From Gammaproteobacteria bacterium (GTDB lineage Bacteria > Pseudomonadota > Gammaproteobacteria > Steroidobacterales > Steroidobacteraceae), in NCBI GenBank assembly GCA_025350055.1, contig JANXYK010000062.1:62001-126000 (forward strand): a stretch of DNA of 64,000 bases, given 5' to 3'. Of this stretch, positions 49,416-58,669 are shown one piece after another; position 1 is the stretch's first letter; every line of letters begins with the position of its first letter. Below the pieces are notes generated by a model. It searched no databases and had not been told where the DNA came from. It saw nothing but the letters and a program-made list of their open reading frames with translations. The position numbers and the translations under genes were made by a program.

Positions 49416-50288
49416 ATGAAGAGCAGTAGAGACTTGCGCGTCAGCATGTTGTTGACACTGGCCTGCGCTCTGGCGGCGCCCGCCGTATTCGCGGCCGGGG
49501 AAACCGCCGCCGCCGCGGACGAATACGACCGCAAGGTCAATGAGCTGGCCTGGATCAAGGGGCCGACCAGCGTGCCGGTTGGCAATAATTCCAAGCTGAC
49601 TGTCCCCGACGGTTACCTGTTCCTCGACGCGGCCAACACCGCCAAGTTTGACGAGCTCAACGAGAATTTCAGCAATGGCAAGGATGTGATGATCGGGCCC
49701 GCCGACCATGCGTGGGCCGCTTACCTGCAATTCGATGACGGTGGCTACGTGAAGGACAACGAGAAGATCGATGCCGACGCGCTGTTGAAGACACTGCAGG
49801 AAAATACCGAAGCCAACAATGAAGAGCGCCAGAAGCGCGGCTGGACTGCGCTGCACATCAAAGGCTGGGCGGTACCGCCGGCCTACAATCAGTCCACCAA
49901 GCGACTGGAGTGGGCGACCACGTTGCAGAGCAACGGTGGTACCGGAGTCAATTTCTTCACAAAGGTGCTCGGCCGGCGTGGCCACACTTCGATCGTGATG
50001 GCCACGGCGCCAAGCCGCCTCAGCGAAGCCGAGAGCGCGCTGAACACGGTGCTCGACGGTTACAGCTTCAATTCGGGCGAGAGCTATGCGGAGTGGAAGC
50101 CCGGCGACAAGGTGGCCGAGTACGGCCTGGCGGCGCTGGTGCTGGGCGGCGCGGCCGCAATCGCCACCAAGAAAGGCCTGTGGGCGGTGATCGTCGGTTT
50201 CCTGGTCAAAGGATGGAAACTCGTGGCCATCGCGGTGGCAGGTGCCGGCGCCTTCCTGCGCAAACTGTTGGGCAAGAAGAAAGAGTGA
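49416..50288 (+). CDS. DUF2167 family membrane protein
   Basis: This 290-residue protein has a signal peptide (LLTLACALAAPAVFA), a periplasmic DUF2167 domain and two membrane segments near the end (GLAALVLGGAAAIA and LWAVIVGFLVKGWKLVAIAVAGAGAFL), with a Lys-rich tail. The DUF2167 core is seen in WIKGPTSVPVGNNSKLTVPDGY and GWTALHIKGWAVPPAYN. The function is unknown. The ATG at 49416 is preceded by AAGGGT. The following membrane protein and J-protein genes are close enough to share a transcript. Confidence 0.88.
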   Translation: MKSSRDLRVSMLLTLACALAAPAVFAAGETAAAADEYDRKVNELAWIKGPTSVPVGNNSKLTVPDGYLFLDAANTAKFDELNENFSNGKDVMIGPADHAWAAYLQFDDGGYVKDNEKIDADALLKTLQENTEANNEERQKRGWTALHIKGWAVPPAYNQSTKRLEWATTLQSNGGTGVNFFTKVLGRRGHTSIVMATAPSRLSEAESALNTVLDGYSFNSGESYAEWKPGDKVAEYGLAALVLGGAAAIATKKGLWAVIVGFLVKGWKLVAIAVAGAGAFLRKLLGKKKE

Positions 50289-50294
50289 TGCGCA

Positions 50295-51023
50295 GTGGTG
50301 CTGAGCGCTCGCGCTGAACTGCTGTTACCGATCGGGGCGATCGCGTTCTATCTCTACGATTCGCTGCTGTGGCTGTTCGGTGACGAGCTGGTGCTGATCC
50401 GCGATGCGCGCCGCTGGCGCAGCGCGGCCGGATCCGAGTGGTTGCTGCTGCGCCGTCGCCTGTACCTGCCCAATCCCTTCGCGCCACAGCAGCTGCTGTG
50501 GCGGGCTTGCTGGTCGGCGAGCACGCGCGCCGCGGAGTCTACTGATCTCAAGCCGCTCGCCGCGCTGCAGATTGCGCTGCGCCCGCTGTGCGTGCTGGTG
50601 TTCCTCGAGATGCTGTTGATTCTGATCGCGCTGCCGGTGTGCGTTTACATCGGTCTGACGCCGCTGGCGCTGCTGGTGTTGCTCGGCACGATCTACCTGG
50701 CCGCGCTCTGCGCGGTAAGCTGGATCTGGTGGCATCGCGCTGCGCTGGGGCTTTCGGCGCGTAACTGGCGCAGCCTCAGCTTTGATGCGCTGGCGTGCCC
50801 GCCCTTTGCGATCAACCTGGTGCGCAAGATCTCGCTGCTGGGCACGGTGCGCGGCGATTTACTGACCCAGGCGCGTGCGGTGTTCGAGCCTGCGGCCTTC
50901 GAGAGCCTGCGCGCCGCACTGCTGCGCCGGGTTGCCGAGCAGGTGGCGGTGGCCACCGAGGGCAGCCCGGCGCAAGCCGAGCTGCTGCGCTATCAACATC
51001 AACTGCAGGAGCAGCGCACTTGA
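50295..51023 (+). CDS. Membrane protein of unknown function
   Basis: This 242-residue protein starts with GTG six bases after the DUF2167 gene stop. It has an N-terminal hydrophobic segment (LLPIGAIAFYLYDSLLWLFG) and two strong membrane segments in the middle (VFLEMLLILIALPVCVYIGL and ALLVLLGTIYLAALCAVSW). The first part (ELVLIRDARRWRSAAGSEW) and the C-terminal 80 residues are soluble and mostly helical. I do not recognise a family. The J-protein gene overlaps its stop by four bases, so they are translationally coupled and may work together. Confidence 0.72.
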   Translation: MVLSARAELLLPIGAIAFYLYDSLLWLFGDELVLIRDARRWRSAAGSEWLLLRRRLYLPNPFAPQQLLWRACWSASTRAAESTDLKPLAALQIALRPLCVLVFLEMLLILIALPVCVYIGLTPLALLVLLGTIYLAALCAVSWIWWHRAALGLSARNWRSLSFDALACPPFAINLVRKISLLGTVRGDLLTQARAVFEPAAFESLRAALLRRVAEQVAVATEGSPAQAELLRYQHQLQEQRT

Positions 51024-51436
51024 CCCGCTACGAGATGTTCATTTCCCTGCTGTGCCTGATCGCCGGCTACATGGCGGTGAGCTGGACTCTCGATCGCCTG
51101 CGCCCCGGCGGCAAGCGCGATACGGGCGCGCCCGGCAGTGCACCGCCAGGCGGCGCGAGCGACGAGCCACGCGGTGGCGCCGGGGCGGGCGCTGGTGCGC
51201 GTAGCGACCCGCCGCGGCCAGCGCCGCAGACCGCGATGCCCTGGTATGTGGTGCTGGATGTCGATCGCAGCGCGAACCGGGCACAGATCACGGCGGCCTA
51301 CCGCGCGCGCATCAGCCAGTATCACCCGGACAAGGTGGCGCGCATGGGGCCGGAGATCCGTGCACTGGCGGAAAAGAAATCGGCGGAAATCAACACCGCC
51401 TACGAAACCGCGCTCAAGAATATTAGCGGCGCCTGA
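51020..51436 (+). CDS. Membrane-anchored J-domain protein
   Basis: This 138-residue protein has an N-terminal membrane segment (MFISLLCLIAGYMAVSW) and a C-terminal J domain (PWYVVLDVDRSANRAQITAA, then the HPD motif in YHPDKVARMG), joined by a Gly/Ala/Pro-rich linker. J domains stimulate DnaK (Hsp70), so it may recruit DnaK to the membrane protein of the previous gene. I chose the TTG at 51020: an AGGAG lies eight bases upstream and the codon overlaps the previous stop. The ATG at 51035 has no such site. Confidence 0.82.
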   Translation: MTRYEMFISLLCLIAGYMAVSWTLDRLRPGGKRDTGAPGSAPPGGASDEPRGGAGAGAGARSDPPRPAPQTAMPWYVVLDVDRSANRAQITAAYRARISQYHPDKVARMGPEIRALAEKKSAEINTAYETALKNISGA

Positions 51437-51442
51437 GCGCGT

Positions 51443-52531
51443 TCAGGGTGGCGCACTGCCGCCGCGCGGCGTCGGTGTGCCGGCGCGCGCGAAATTCCCG
51501 CGCAGCTGCTGCGCCACGCGCGTGCGACCGCAGGCTAGTGCGTACTGCGCCAGCGCTTCGGTATCAGCGGCAGAGTCCAGCTCGAAATCACCAACCTGGG
51601 CCAGCGCTGCCTCGGCGGTGGCCAGCGCTGTCGGGAGTTGCCGCGTTGTCATGAACTGCGCCACCAATGTGCGCGCCACGCTGCGCAGGCCACGTTGTTC
51701 GGGCCAGTGCGCGGCCTTCGCCAGGATGGCCTGCGCGTCTGCCTGGTGCTGGCCGGGATCGGTCGCGGCGAGCCAGGCGAGCAGCGCGGCGCGGGCGCGC
51801 GGCACATCGCTCACCCGTATCGAGGTGTACACGGCGTCGATGACACCCTGACGCCGGCGTTCGTGTTCAAGCGCGTCGCGTTCGGCGAACCATTCGGGGC
51901 TGAGCGTGGGCACGAAGCCCAGCGCCGCGCGGCGCAAGTACAGGGTGGCGCCGAGCAGGCTGTGCAAGCACAGCCACAGCAAGGCCATCAGCAGGTAGCT
52001 GACTGCCAGCCAGAGCGGTGAGATCGCAAGCCACCAGATGCCAGCGGCACAGGCCGCCATCGCCGCGAGCAAGGGCAGGTAGTAGAACCCCAGGCCGCGC
52101 AGCACGCGCCACAGCGCCGGTGGAAACACAGCATCGAAGCTGTGCTGCCGGAGTGCCGCGGCGCCGATCGATGCGGGCAGCAACAACAGGGCTGCCAGCC
52201 CCAGATACTTGCCCCAGGGTTGCGGGCCGAAGCGCAGCAGTGCTGCGATCGCCACACCGAGCGCCACGTGCACCAGTGGCCGCATGCCGCCAAAAGGGCC
52301 GAGCATGTCCGTGGAAGCGACCGGCGCCGCGATCACACCATTGGCCGCATGATCGAGCAGGGCGCAGGCGTACTTGTTCAGCCACGAGAGCAGGAACATC
52401 AGCGGGAAGATCACCACCAGGGTGACCGTGTGCGCAAAGGCCATGCAAAACGCAGCCATCAGGGCGATGAACGCCACCAGCAGCAGGCTGCTGAGCTGGA
52501 ACGGCATGGCCAGCGCTCGTGCCAGGCTCAT
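51443..52531 (-). CDS. Multi-pass membrane protein with helical C-terminal part
   Basis: This 362-residue protein has about five or six membrane segments in its first 220 residues (LLLVAFIALMAAFCMAFA, LVVIFPLMFLLSWL, LVHVALGVAIAALLRF and others). The C-terminal 130 residues are soluble and helical, with TPR-like repeats (ARAALLAWLAATDPGQHQAD and LPTALATAEAALAQVG) and a Pro/Gly-rich end. I do not recognise a family, although the first part recalls uncharacterised multi-pass DUF proteins. It is convergent with the J-protein gene, seven bases apart. Confidence 0.68.
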   Translation of the reverse strand: MSLARALAMPFQLSSLLLVAFIALMAAFCMAFAHTVTLVVIFPLMFLLSWLNKYACALLDHAANGVIAAPVASTDMLGPFGGMRPLVHVALGVAIAALLRFGPQPWGKYLGLAALLLLPASIGAAALRQHSFDAVFPPALWRVLRGLGFYYLPLLAAMAACAAGIWWLAISPLWLAVSYLLMALLWLCLHSLLGATLYLRRAALGFVPTLSPEWFAERDALEHERRRQGVIDAVYTSIRVSDVPRARAALLAWLAATDPGQHQADAQAILAKAAHWPEQRGLRSVARTLVAQFMTTRQLPTALATAEAALAQVGDFELDSAADTEALAQYALACGRTRVAQQLRGNFARAGTPTPRGGSAPP

Positions 52532-52603
52532 CGATCAAGTCTCCCACCGGAAAGCGGCGCTCAGTCTAGCGCGCCGCGATCCGGCAGGGGGATGTGCGTC
52601 GCT

Positions 52604-53725
52604 TCAGTCCGGTGCGTGCGCGCTCGCCTTGATCACGCCGAATACGCCGTTGCTCTCACCGTCGGGGCCGGCAGTGAAATACAGCGACTCCGGGCTCGAT
52701 TTCGAACCGCCGCCGAATGACAGCGCCCACAGGCCGTCGATGAGGATCGGAGCGCCGCGCGCAGTGCGCAGGCTGCCGATGAAATGACCGCGCGCGTCGA
52801 AGGCGTTGATGCGTCCGTCCTTGAAATTGCCGACCAGGATGGCGCCGCTGAACTGACCGAAGCCGTAGGGCGCGCGCGCCAGTCCCCAGGGCGAGTTCAG
52901 CACGCCGCGTTGCGCGAAGCGGCGCAGCAGGTGGCCATCGGTATCGAACACATCGACATAACCGGCACCTGCGCCGCCCACATCGTCGTGCCGGACGGCG
53001 TCCTGCAGTGCATAGGTGACCCACAGGTCACCGTCGATGGTCTGGATGCCAAAGGGCGCGTAGCCCATCGGCAGGCGCGGATCGGTGAAGGTGCCGGCGA
53101 CTGTCACTGGATTGAACTGGTTGTCGAACACATCGATGCGGCCGTTGTGGAAATCGGTCGCGTACAGGTGATTGCCAGTGGCGTTGGTGCCAAAGGCGAG
53201 ACCTTTGTACACGGCGCCCATGGCACTGTTGTCCACAGCCGTGATGGCGCTGGTCAGGTTGGCCTGCGCGTTCCAGCCGGCGATCGTGCCGTTCTCGCTG
53301 TCGAAGATGAAGATCGAGGCGAGGGTGGTTCCAGGTACATGGAAGGCCGAGCTCGGGTTCCAGACCATGCCGGTGGGCGCGCCGCTGGATCCTGGATCTG
53401 CACCCGCCGGCGCAGGCACGGTGACCACCAACGGCAATACACTGCCATCGCCGCCGTAGAGCGTCGACACGCCGGCGGCATTGTCATTGACCCAGAAAGG
53501 TCCGCCGGGCGCGAAGGCGATGCCCCAGGCGTTGCGCAGGTTCGGATCGAGAGCGCTGGCCTGGCCGCTCTGGTTGGCGACCAGATTACTGACCGTGAAA
53601 GTGACCACGTGTTCGGCGGCATCCCCCCCGGAGTCGGCGAAAGCCGGCGCTGCGAGGCCTAGTGCCAGCGCACACAAAGTTGCAGGCAAAGCGAAGGGCG
53701 CAAGCGCGCGGTGTGAACGTGCCAT
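52604..53725 (-). CDS. TIGR03118 family exported protein
   Basis: This 373-residue protein has a signal peptide (FALPATLCALALGLAAPAFA) and a beta-propeller-like mature part of the TIGR03118 family (LVANQSGQASALDPNLRNAW, GIAFAPGGPFWVNDNAAG, NATGNHLYATDFHNGRIDVF and YGFGQFSGAILVGNFKDG). The family has no assigned activity. I chose the ATG at 53725, because it places the signal peptide at the very start; an upstream start is possible but unlikely. The gene stands alone, with the oxidoreductase gene 75 bases away. Confidence 0.85.
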   Translation of the reverse strand: MARSHRALAPFALPATLCALALGLAAPAFADSGGDAAEHVVTFTVSNLVANQSGQASALDPNLRNAWGIAFAPGGPFWVNDNAAGVSTLYGGDGSVLPLVVTVPAPAGADPGSSGAPTGMVWNPSSAFHVPGTTLASIFIFDSENGTIAGWNAQANLTSAITAVDNSAMGAVYKGLAFGTNATGNHLYATDFHNGRIDVFDNQFNPVTVAGTFTDPRLPMGYAPFGIQTIDGDLWVTYALQDAVRHDDVGGAGAGYVDVFDTDGHLLRRFAQRGVLNSPWGLARAPYGFGQFSGAILVGNFKDGRINAFDARGHFIGSLRTARGAPILIDGLWALSFGGGSKSSPESLYFTAGPDGESNGVFGVIKASAHAPD

Positions 53726-53800
53726 GGATATGCTCCTGGTTGAAGTTTTTGTTCCGGCGATCGTAGGTGGGGATCGCCAGCGCAAAGGTTCTATGAATCT

Positions 53801-55228
53801 TCAGCGCGCGAGCAGCTTGCCCGGATTCATGAGCCCTTTGGGATCGAGCGCGCGCTTGATCGCGCGCATCGCATCCAGCTCCACGGGCGAGCTGTAATGC
53901 TGCAGTTCGGTGACCTTGAGTTGGCCGATGCCATGTTCGGCGCTGATGCTGCCGCCGTGCGCTGCCACCAGGTCGTGGATCGCACGACGGATCAGGGGTT
54001 CCTGGCTGGCAATCGCGGCGGGCGCGATCGGTCCCAGCCAGTTGATGTTGAAATGCAGGTTGCCATCGCCAGCGTGGCCGTAGGCCACCAGTGTGCCCTC
54101 GGGCACATGCGCCTGCACCCAGGCCGAGGCCTCGGCCACGAAGGCGGGCAGGGCAGAGACCGGCACCGAAATGTCGTGCTTCACGCCCGGGCCTGCGCGG
54201 CGCTGCGCCTCGGGAATCGCCTCGCGCAGATTCCAGAAAACGCGTCGCTGGCTTTCATTGCTGGCGAGCACGGCATCCTGGATCAGGCTCGCCTCGCTGG
54301 CCTGCAGCAGCGCGCCCTGCAACAGTTCATCGAGCGGCTCGTCGACGAAGCTTGCGAGCTCGCACAGCACGCACCACGCGGATTCCGTCCCCAGCGGTGC
54401 GCGGGTATCAGGAATGTGACGGCAGGCAAGCTCGATGGCCGCGCGCGGCAGCAACTCGAAGGAGTTGAGCCGCTCGCCGGCAGCGGCGCGCAGCCTGCCC
54501 AGCAGCGCGATGGCCGCGGCCACGTCGCGCACTGCGACGAAGGCCGTGGCGCTGCTGCGCAGTCGCGGCCACAGTTTCAGCGTCGCCGCCGTGATGATGC
54601 CGAGCGTGCCCTCGGCGCCGATCAGCAGCGATTTCAGGTCGTAGCCGGTGTTGTCCTTGCGCAGGCCGCGCAGGCGCTGCAACACGCGGCCATCGGGCAG
54701 CACCGCTTCGATGCCGAGCGCGAGCGCGCGCGTCATGCCGAAGCGCAGCACGTTGAGCCCGCCGGCGTTGGTCGAGAGGTTGCCGCCGATCTGGCAGCTG
54801 CCGGCGGAACCAAGCTCCAGCGGGAAGTAGCAATCCGCCTCAGCCGCCGCACGCTGCACGTTGGCGAGCAGGCAACCGGCTTCAACCGTGATCGAAAAAT
54901 TGGCGGGATCGATGCTGCGTACGCGGTTCATGCGTGCCAGGCCGATGACCAGCTGGCGGCCCGAGGCGTCTGGCGTGGCGCCACCGCAATAGCTGGTGTT
55001 GCCGCCCTGCGGCACCATCGCAATATCGAGTGCGTAACAGGCGGCCATCAGCACCGAGAGCTGCGCCGTGCTGTCTGGCAGCGCGACTGCCAGTGCCTGC
55101 CCGTGGTACAGGCGCCGGTGGTCGACAAGGTAAGGCGCGACCTCATCTGCCGCGGTCAGCAGCGCAACGCCGGCACAGCGGTGCCGCAAGGCCTCGAGCA
55201 GGGCGCCCGCCGTGGACCTTTCACTCAC
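53801..55228 (-). CDS. FAD-linked oxidoreductase, GlcD/D-2-hydroxyacid dehydrogenase type
   Basis: This 475-residue enzyme has the FAD-binding type 4 fold (VPQGGNTSYCGGATPD, GSAGSCQIGGNLSTNAGG, LLIGAEGTLGIITAATL) and a FAD-oxidase C-terminal domain (YGHAGDGNLHFNIN, EHGIGQLK, DPKGLMNPGKLL). Members oxidise D-lactate, glycolate or D-2-hydroxyglutarate; the C-terminal part fits the last group best, but the substrate is not fixed by eye. It has no Fe-S domain. It lies 5 bases downstream of cfa on the same strand, so the two may be one transcript, together with the desaturase. Confidence 0.87.
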   Translation of the reverse strand: MSERSTAGALLEALRHRCAGVALLTAADEVAPYLVDHRRLYHGQALAVALPDSTAQLSVLMAACYALDIAMVPQGGNTSYCGGATPDASGRQLVIGLARMNRVRSIDPANFSITVEAGCLLANVQRAAAEADCYFPLELGSAGSCQIGGNLSTNAGGLNVLRFGMTRALALGIEAVLPDGRVLQRLRGLRKDNTGYDLKSLLIGAEGTLGIITAATLKLWPRLRSSATAFVAVRDVAAAIALLGRLRAAAGERLNSFELLPRAAIELACRHIPDTRAPLGTESAWCVLCELASFVDEPLDELLQGALLQASEASLIQDAVLASNESQRRVFWNLREAIPEAQRRAGPGVKHDISVPVSALPAFVAEASAWVQAHVPEGTLVAYGHAGDGNLHFNINWLGPIAPAAIASQEPLIRRAIHDLVAAHGGSISAEHGIGQLKVTELQHYSSPVELDAMRAIKRALDPKGLMNPGKLLAR

Positions 55229-55233
55229 GATCG

Positions 55234-56508
55234 TCAGACCGTGGCGATGGCGCGCAGTCTGCAGCCGGGTTTGGTCAGCAGCATCTGCACATCACCGAGT
55301 TGTCGTTCAGCGAAGCCGCCTTCGCAGTAGCACAGGTAGAACTCCCACAGACGGATGAACTGTTCGGACATGCCCAGGCGCCGCACCGCGGCCAGGCGCT
55401 CGAAGAAATTGCGCCGCCAGGTGGCCAGCGTGCGCACGTAATGCGGACCGATGTCCTCGAGATGGAAAATCTTCAGGTCGGTTGCACGCCGCAGCGAATC
55501 GCCGATTGCACTCACCGAGGGGATGAAGCTGCCCGGGAACACGTAGCGCTGGATGAAGTCGACCGTGCGCAGCGCGGCCTGGTAGTACTGATCCTGGATC
55601 GTGATCGCCTGCAGCAGCATGGCGCCCGAATCCTTGAGGAGCGAGGCGCACTTGTTGAGATAGGTGTCGAGGAAGCGCGCGCCCACGGCTTCGATCATCT
55701 CGATCGACACCAGCTTGTCGTACTGGCCGTCGAGGTCGCGGTAGTCATCTAGGCGCAGCGTGATGCGAGCCCCAAGGCCCGCGCGCGCGATGCGCCCGGC
55801 GGCGTAGTCGTGCTGGCGGCGCGAGATCGTCGTGGTCGTCACGCGGCAGCCATAGTGCTGGGCTGCGTGCATCGCCAGCCCGCCCCAGCCGGTGCCGATC
55901 TCCAGCAGGTGATCGCCCGGCTGCAGGTCGAGCTTGCGGCAGGCGGCATCGAACTTGGCGCGCGAGGCCTCGGTCAGCGTGCTTTCATCGCTGGCGAAGA
56001 TGCCGCAGGAATAGGTCATGGTTTCATCGAGCATCAGCTCGTAGAACTCGTTCCCCAGGTCATAGTGCGCGGCGATGTTGCGCGCACTGCCGGCGCGGCT
56101 GTTCCGGTGCAGCGCGTGGAACAGGCGCAGCAGCGGGCGGCTGAGCAATGACCAGCGGCTGTCCATGTTCTCCATGAGGGCGCGGTTGACCACGATGATG
56201 CGCACCAGCGCCGTCAGGTCGCTGCAGCGCCAGTGGCCGCGGATGTAGGCCGCGCCCGCACCGACCGTGCCGCCAAAGGCGGCGTCGGCATAGAACTGGG
56301 GATCGAGCACCTCGATGGTGGTGCTCTGGGCACAGCGCGCGCTGCGCTGGCCGTAAGTGTGTTCGCCCTGATCATCGACCAGGCGGATCTCGCCATCGCG
56401 CAGGCGCGCGAACTGCGCCTGCAACAGCCGACGGCCGAGCGCAGCCAGCGGCGCGAACGCAGGTTCTGCGCCGCTCTCCTGGTCGACTGGAATGATGTTC
56501 GGTTTCAT
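55234..56508 (-). CDS. cfa: Cyclopropane fatty acyl phospholipid synthase
   Basis: This 424-residue enzyme transfers a methylene group from SAM to the double bond of unsaturated acyl chains in membrane phospholipids. Motifs are AHYDLGNEFYELML, MTYSCGIFASDESTLTEA, LEIGTGWGGLAMHAA (SAM site), VSIEMIEAVG and the family end block. The N-terminal part (FYADAAFGGTVGAGAAYIRG) is the lipid-binding domain of the group. It precedes the FAD oxidoreductase by five bases and follows the desaturase gene by 27 bases on the same strand, so desaturation and cyclopropanation are encoded in sequence. Confidence 0.94.
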   Translation of the reverse strand: MKPNIIPVDQESGAEPAFAPLAALGRRLLQAQFARLRDGEIRLVDDQGEHTYGQRSARCAQSTTIEVLDPQFYADAAFGGTVGAGAAYIRGHWRCSDLTALVRIIVVNRALMENMDSRWSLLSRPLLRLFHALHRNSRAGSARNIAAHYDLGNEFYELMLDETMTYSCGIFASDESTLTEASRAKFDAACRKLDLQPGDHLLEIGTGWGGLAMHAAQHYGCRVTTTTISRRQHDYAAGRIARAGLGARITLRLDDYRDLDGQYDKLVSIEMIEAVGARFLDTYLNKCASLLKDSGAMLLQAITIQDQYYQAALRTVDFIQRYVFPGSFIPSVSAIGDSLRRATDLKIFHLEDIGPHYVRTLATWRRNFFERLAAVRRLGMSEQFIRLWEFYLCYCEGGFAERQLGDVQMLLTKPGCRLRAIATV

Positions 56509-56535
56509 CGGGGCGCCCCTCCCAAGCCCCTGGAC

Positions 56536-57510
56536 TCAGCGTCGCAAGCGTCGTGCCGGGTTCTCGCGCACCGTCACCGGTACGGGTTTCAGATCCCAGA
56601 TGATCCCGAACCAGCTGAGCACGCGCAACAGGTAGTAGGTGAGATCGTATTCCCACCAGTAGAAACCCTGGCGTACGGAATTGGGATAATAGTGGTGGTT
56701 GTTGTGCCAGCCCTCACCGAGGGTCAGCACCGCCAGCAGCCAGTTGTTGCGACTGGTGTCGTGGGTCTTGTAACGCTGCCGGCCGAACACGTGCGAGAGC
56801 GAATTGATCGTGTAGGTGGCATGCCAGCACAACACGGTGGAGATGAAGAAGCCCCACACCAGCATCTGCCAGCCGCTGGTGCCCAGCGCGGGCGCCACCG
56901 CATGCAGCAGCACGCCGAGCAGGAACATGCCTACACCCAGCAGCACCGGCACCACGAGGTCAAAGCGATCGAGCCAGCGCAGTTCCGGGAATTTCATCAG
57001 GTCGCGCACCAGCTGGAAGTCGGGCGCGAAGCCGCGGATCGTCAGGAACCAGCCCATGTGCGAGCGCCAGAAGCCGTGTTGCACCGGCGAGTGCACATCG
57101 TTTTCGCAATCGGAATTGGCGTGGTGGTGGCGGTGGTGGGCAGCCCACCACACCGGACCGCGCTGTACCGCCGAGGCGCCGAGCAGGCCGAAGATGAACT
57201 GCCCGGCCCGCGAGGTCTTGAAGCTGCGATGCGAGAAGTAGCGGTGATAGAAACCGGTGATCGCAAACATGCGCACCAGGTAGGCCACGATCGCGACCGT
57301 GATGGCCACCGGGCTGACCCCCACCCAGAAGGCCGCCAGGCAGGCCACGTGCATCAGCACGAAGGGCAGGATGCGCATCCAGTCGATCTGGTCGGGGAGC
57401 CGGTCGCGCATTCCCTGGATATTGCTGCGGCTGTTGTCGAACCAGCGCAGCAGGTGGGTCTTGAGGCGAGCCAGAGCTGAGGAGGATTGGCGAACAGTGC
57501 GGGAAGTCAT
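56536..57510 (-). CDS. Acyl-lipid/acyl-CoA delta-9-type fatty acid desaturase
   Basis: This 324-residue membrane enzyme introduces a double bond into saturated acyl chains. The three His boxes of the membrane desaturase family are present: HRYFSHRSF (HxxxxH), HRHHHANSD (HxxHH) and EGWHNNHHYYP (HxxHH). Hydrophobic segments lie between them. I chose the ATG at 57510; the frame remains open to a TTG at 57534, adding only eight residues. It is the first gene of the group with cfa and the FAD oxidoreductase, and its product makes the substrate of Cfa. A hairpin lies in the 137-base gap to htpX. Confidence 0.9.
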   Translation of the reverse strand: MTSRTVRQSSSALARLKTHLLRWFDNSRSNIQGMRDRLPDQIDWMRILPFVLMHVACLAAFWVGVSPVAITVAIVAYLVRMFAITGFYHRYFSHRSFKTSRAGQFIFGLLGASAVQRGPVWWAAHHRHHHANSDCENDVHSPVQHGFWRSHMGWFLTIRGFAPDFQLVRDLMKFPELRWLDRFDLVVPVLLGVGMFLLGVLLHAVAPALGTSGWQMLVWGFFISTVLCWHATYTINSLSHVFGRQRYKTHDTSRNNWLLAVLTLGEGWHNNHHYYPNSVRQGFYWWEYDLTYYLLRVLSWFGIIWDLKPVPVTVRENPARRLRR

Positions 57511-57596
57511 TGAATTTCTGGGGTTACAGCTCAAGGGCCAAATATTAAGTCCACCGGGGGCAGGCCGACTCTACCCAAGGGCCCAGAAGCTTGCAA

Positions 57597-57623
57597 ACGG
57601 CCGCGTCAGTAATACGCGGCCGT
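57597..57623 (-). terminator. Probable intrinsic terminator of htpX
   Basis: ACGGCCGCGT and ACGCGGCCGT form a perfect 10-pair stem around a 7-base loop, 25 bases after the htpX stop. On the minus strand it is followed by TTTGC, a short T-run. The desaturase promoter must then lie in the remaining part of the gap. Confidence 0.6.
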
Positions 57624-57647
57624 CATGCGTGCACGGGACGGTGCGTG

Positions 57648-58526
57648 CTAGAGGCGCCCCTGGAGCGCCGCGATGCGCTCCTCGAGCGGCGGGTGGCTCA
57701 TGAACAGACGCCCGATGCCCGAAGCCAGTCCACCACTGATGCCGAAGGCCGCCATTTGCGTGGGCAGCGCCGCCGCATGCGCGCTCTTGAGCCGCTCGAG
57801 CGCCGCGATCATGTTATTGCGACCGGCCAGCTGCGCACCACCCGCGTCGGCACGGAATTCCCGGTGCCGCGAGAAGGCCATCACGATCAGGTTCGCGAGG
57901 ATGCCGAACACGATCTGCGTGACCATCACGGTCACGAAATAGCCGATGCCGCCACGGCTCTCGCCGTCGCGCGACATCGCCCGATCGACGATCGAGCCGA
58001 CCACGCGCGAGAGGAAGATCACGAAGGTGTTGACCACGCCCTGGATCAACGTGAGCGTGACCATGTCGCCGTTGGCGACGTGCGTGATTTCATGTCCTAG
58101 CACCGCTTCGACTTCGCTGCGGCTCATGCCGCGCAGCAGACCGGTGCTGACCGCCACCAGCGCCGCGTCGCGACGCGCGCCGGTGGCGAAGGCGTTGGGT
58201 TGAGGTGAGTCGAAGATGCCCACCTGAGGCATGCCGATGCGCGCCTGCGTGGCCAGCGCCTGCACGGTGCTGAGCAACCACTGTTCATCGGCATTGGCCG
58301 GCTTGTCGATCACGCGCACGCCCATCGCGCGCTTGGCCATCCACTTGGACATCGCCAGCGAGATCAGCGAACCACCGAAACCGAACACGGCCGCCATGAC
58401 CAGCAGGCCGGAGAGGTCGCCGCCGTGCACGGCCAGCCAGCGATCGAGACCGGTGACCCGGGCAATGACCGAGAGCACCAGCAGTACGGCCAGGTTTGTC
58501 AGCAGGAACAGTGCGATGCGTTTCAT
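57648..58526 (-). CDS. htpX: Membrane zinc protease HtpX
   Basis: HtpX degrades damaged inner-membrane proteins in concert with FtsH. The 292-residue product has four membrane segments (two at the start, [19 protein letters not shown] and [20 protein letters not shown], two in the middle) and the zinc motif [12 protein letters not shown], with [13 protein letters not shown] as third-ligand region. The N-terminal [16 protein letters not shown] is typical of the family. A CTTGAA box with a candidate CAT-type -10 region (58574-58600) lies upstream, compatible with heat-shock control. An intrinsic terminator follows. Confidence 0.95.
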   Translation of the reverse strand: MKRIALFLLTNLAVLLVLSVIARVTGLDRWLAVHGGDLSGLLVMAAVFGFGGSLISLAMSKWMAKRAMGVRVIDKPANADEQWLLSTVQALATQARIGMPQVGIFDSPQPNAFATGARRDAALVAVSTGLLRGMSRSEVEAVLGHEITHVANGDMVTLTLIQGVVNTFVIFLSRVVGSIVDRAMSRDGESRGGIGYFVTVMVTQIVFGILANLIVMAFSRHREFRADAGGAQLAGRNNMIAALERLKSAHAAALPTQMAAFGISGGLASGIGRLFMSHPPLEERIAALQGRL

Positions 58527-58573
58527 GGGGGTCGTGGATATCCTGATCGTTGAGGGATTTGCCTAACCGATAT

Positions 58574-58600
58574 GATGATAGCGGAGCCCGGGAGTTCAAG
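58574..58600 (-). promoter_or_regulatory. Candidate heat-shock (sigma-32-like) promoter of htpX
   Basis: On the minus strand CTTGAA (58595-58600) matches the sigma-32 -35 consensus exactly. After 14 bases comes TATCATCA, which shares only the central CAT with the CCCCATnT -10 consensus. The site lies about 50 bases before the htpX start. It is a weak match apart from the -35 box. Confidence 0.3.
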
Positions 58601-58669
58601 GCCGCAAATTTTATTTGTCAGAACAACGACTTAGGAGCGAAAGCTCCAGCTCGCGAGTCGGGCCCGCGC

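Noticed and set aside
53801-56508. FAD oxidoreductase plus cfa as a 10-methyl fatty acid (TmsA/TmsB-like) pair
   Set aside because: The oxidoreductase has GlcD/D-2-hydroxyacid features in the C-terminal domain and does not look like the fatty acid reductase of that pathway, so adjacency alone is not enough.
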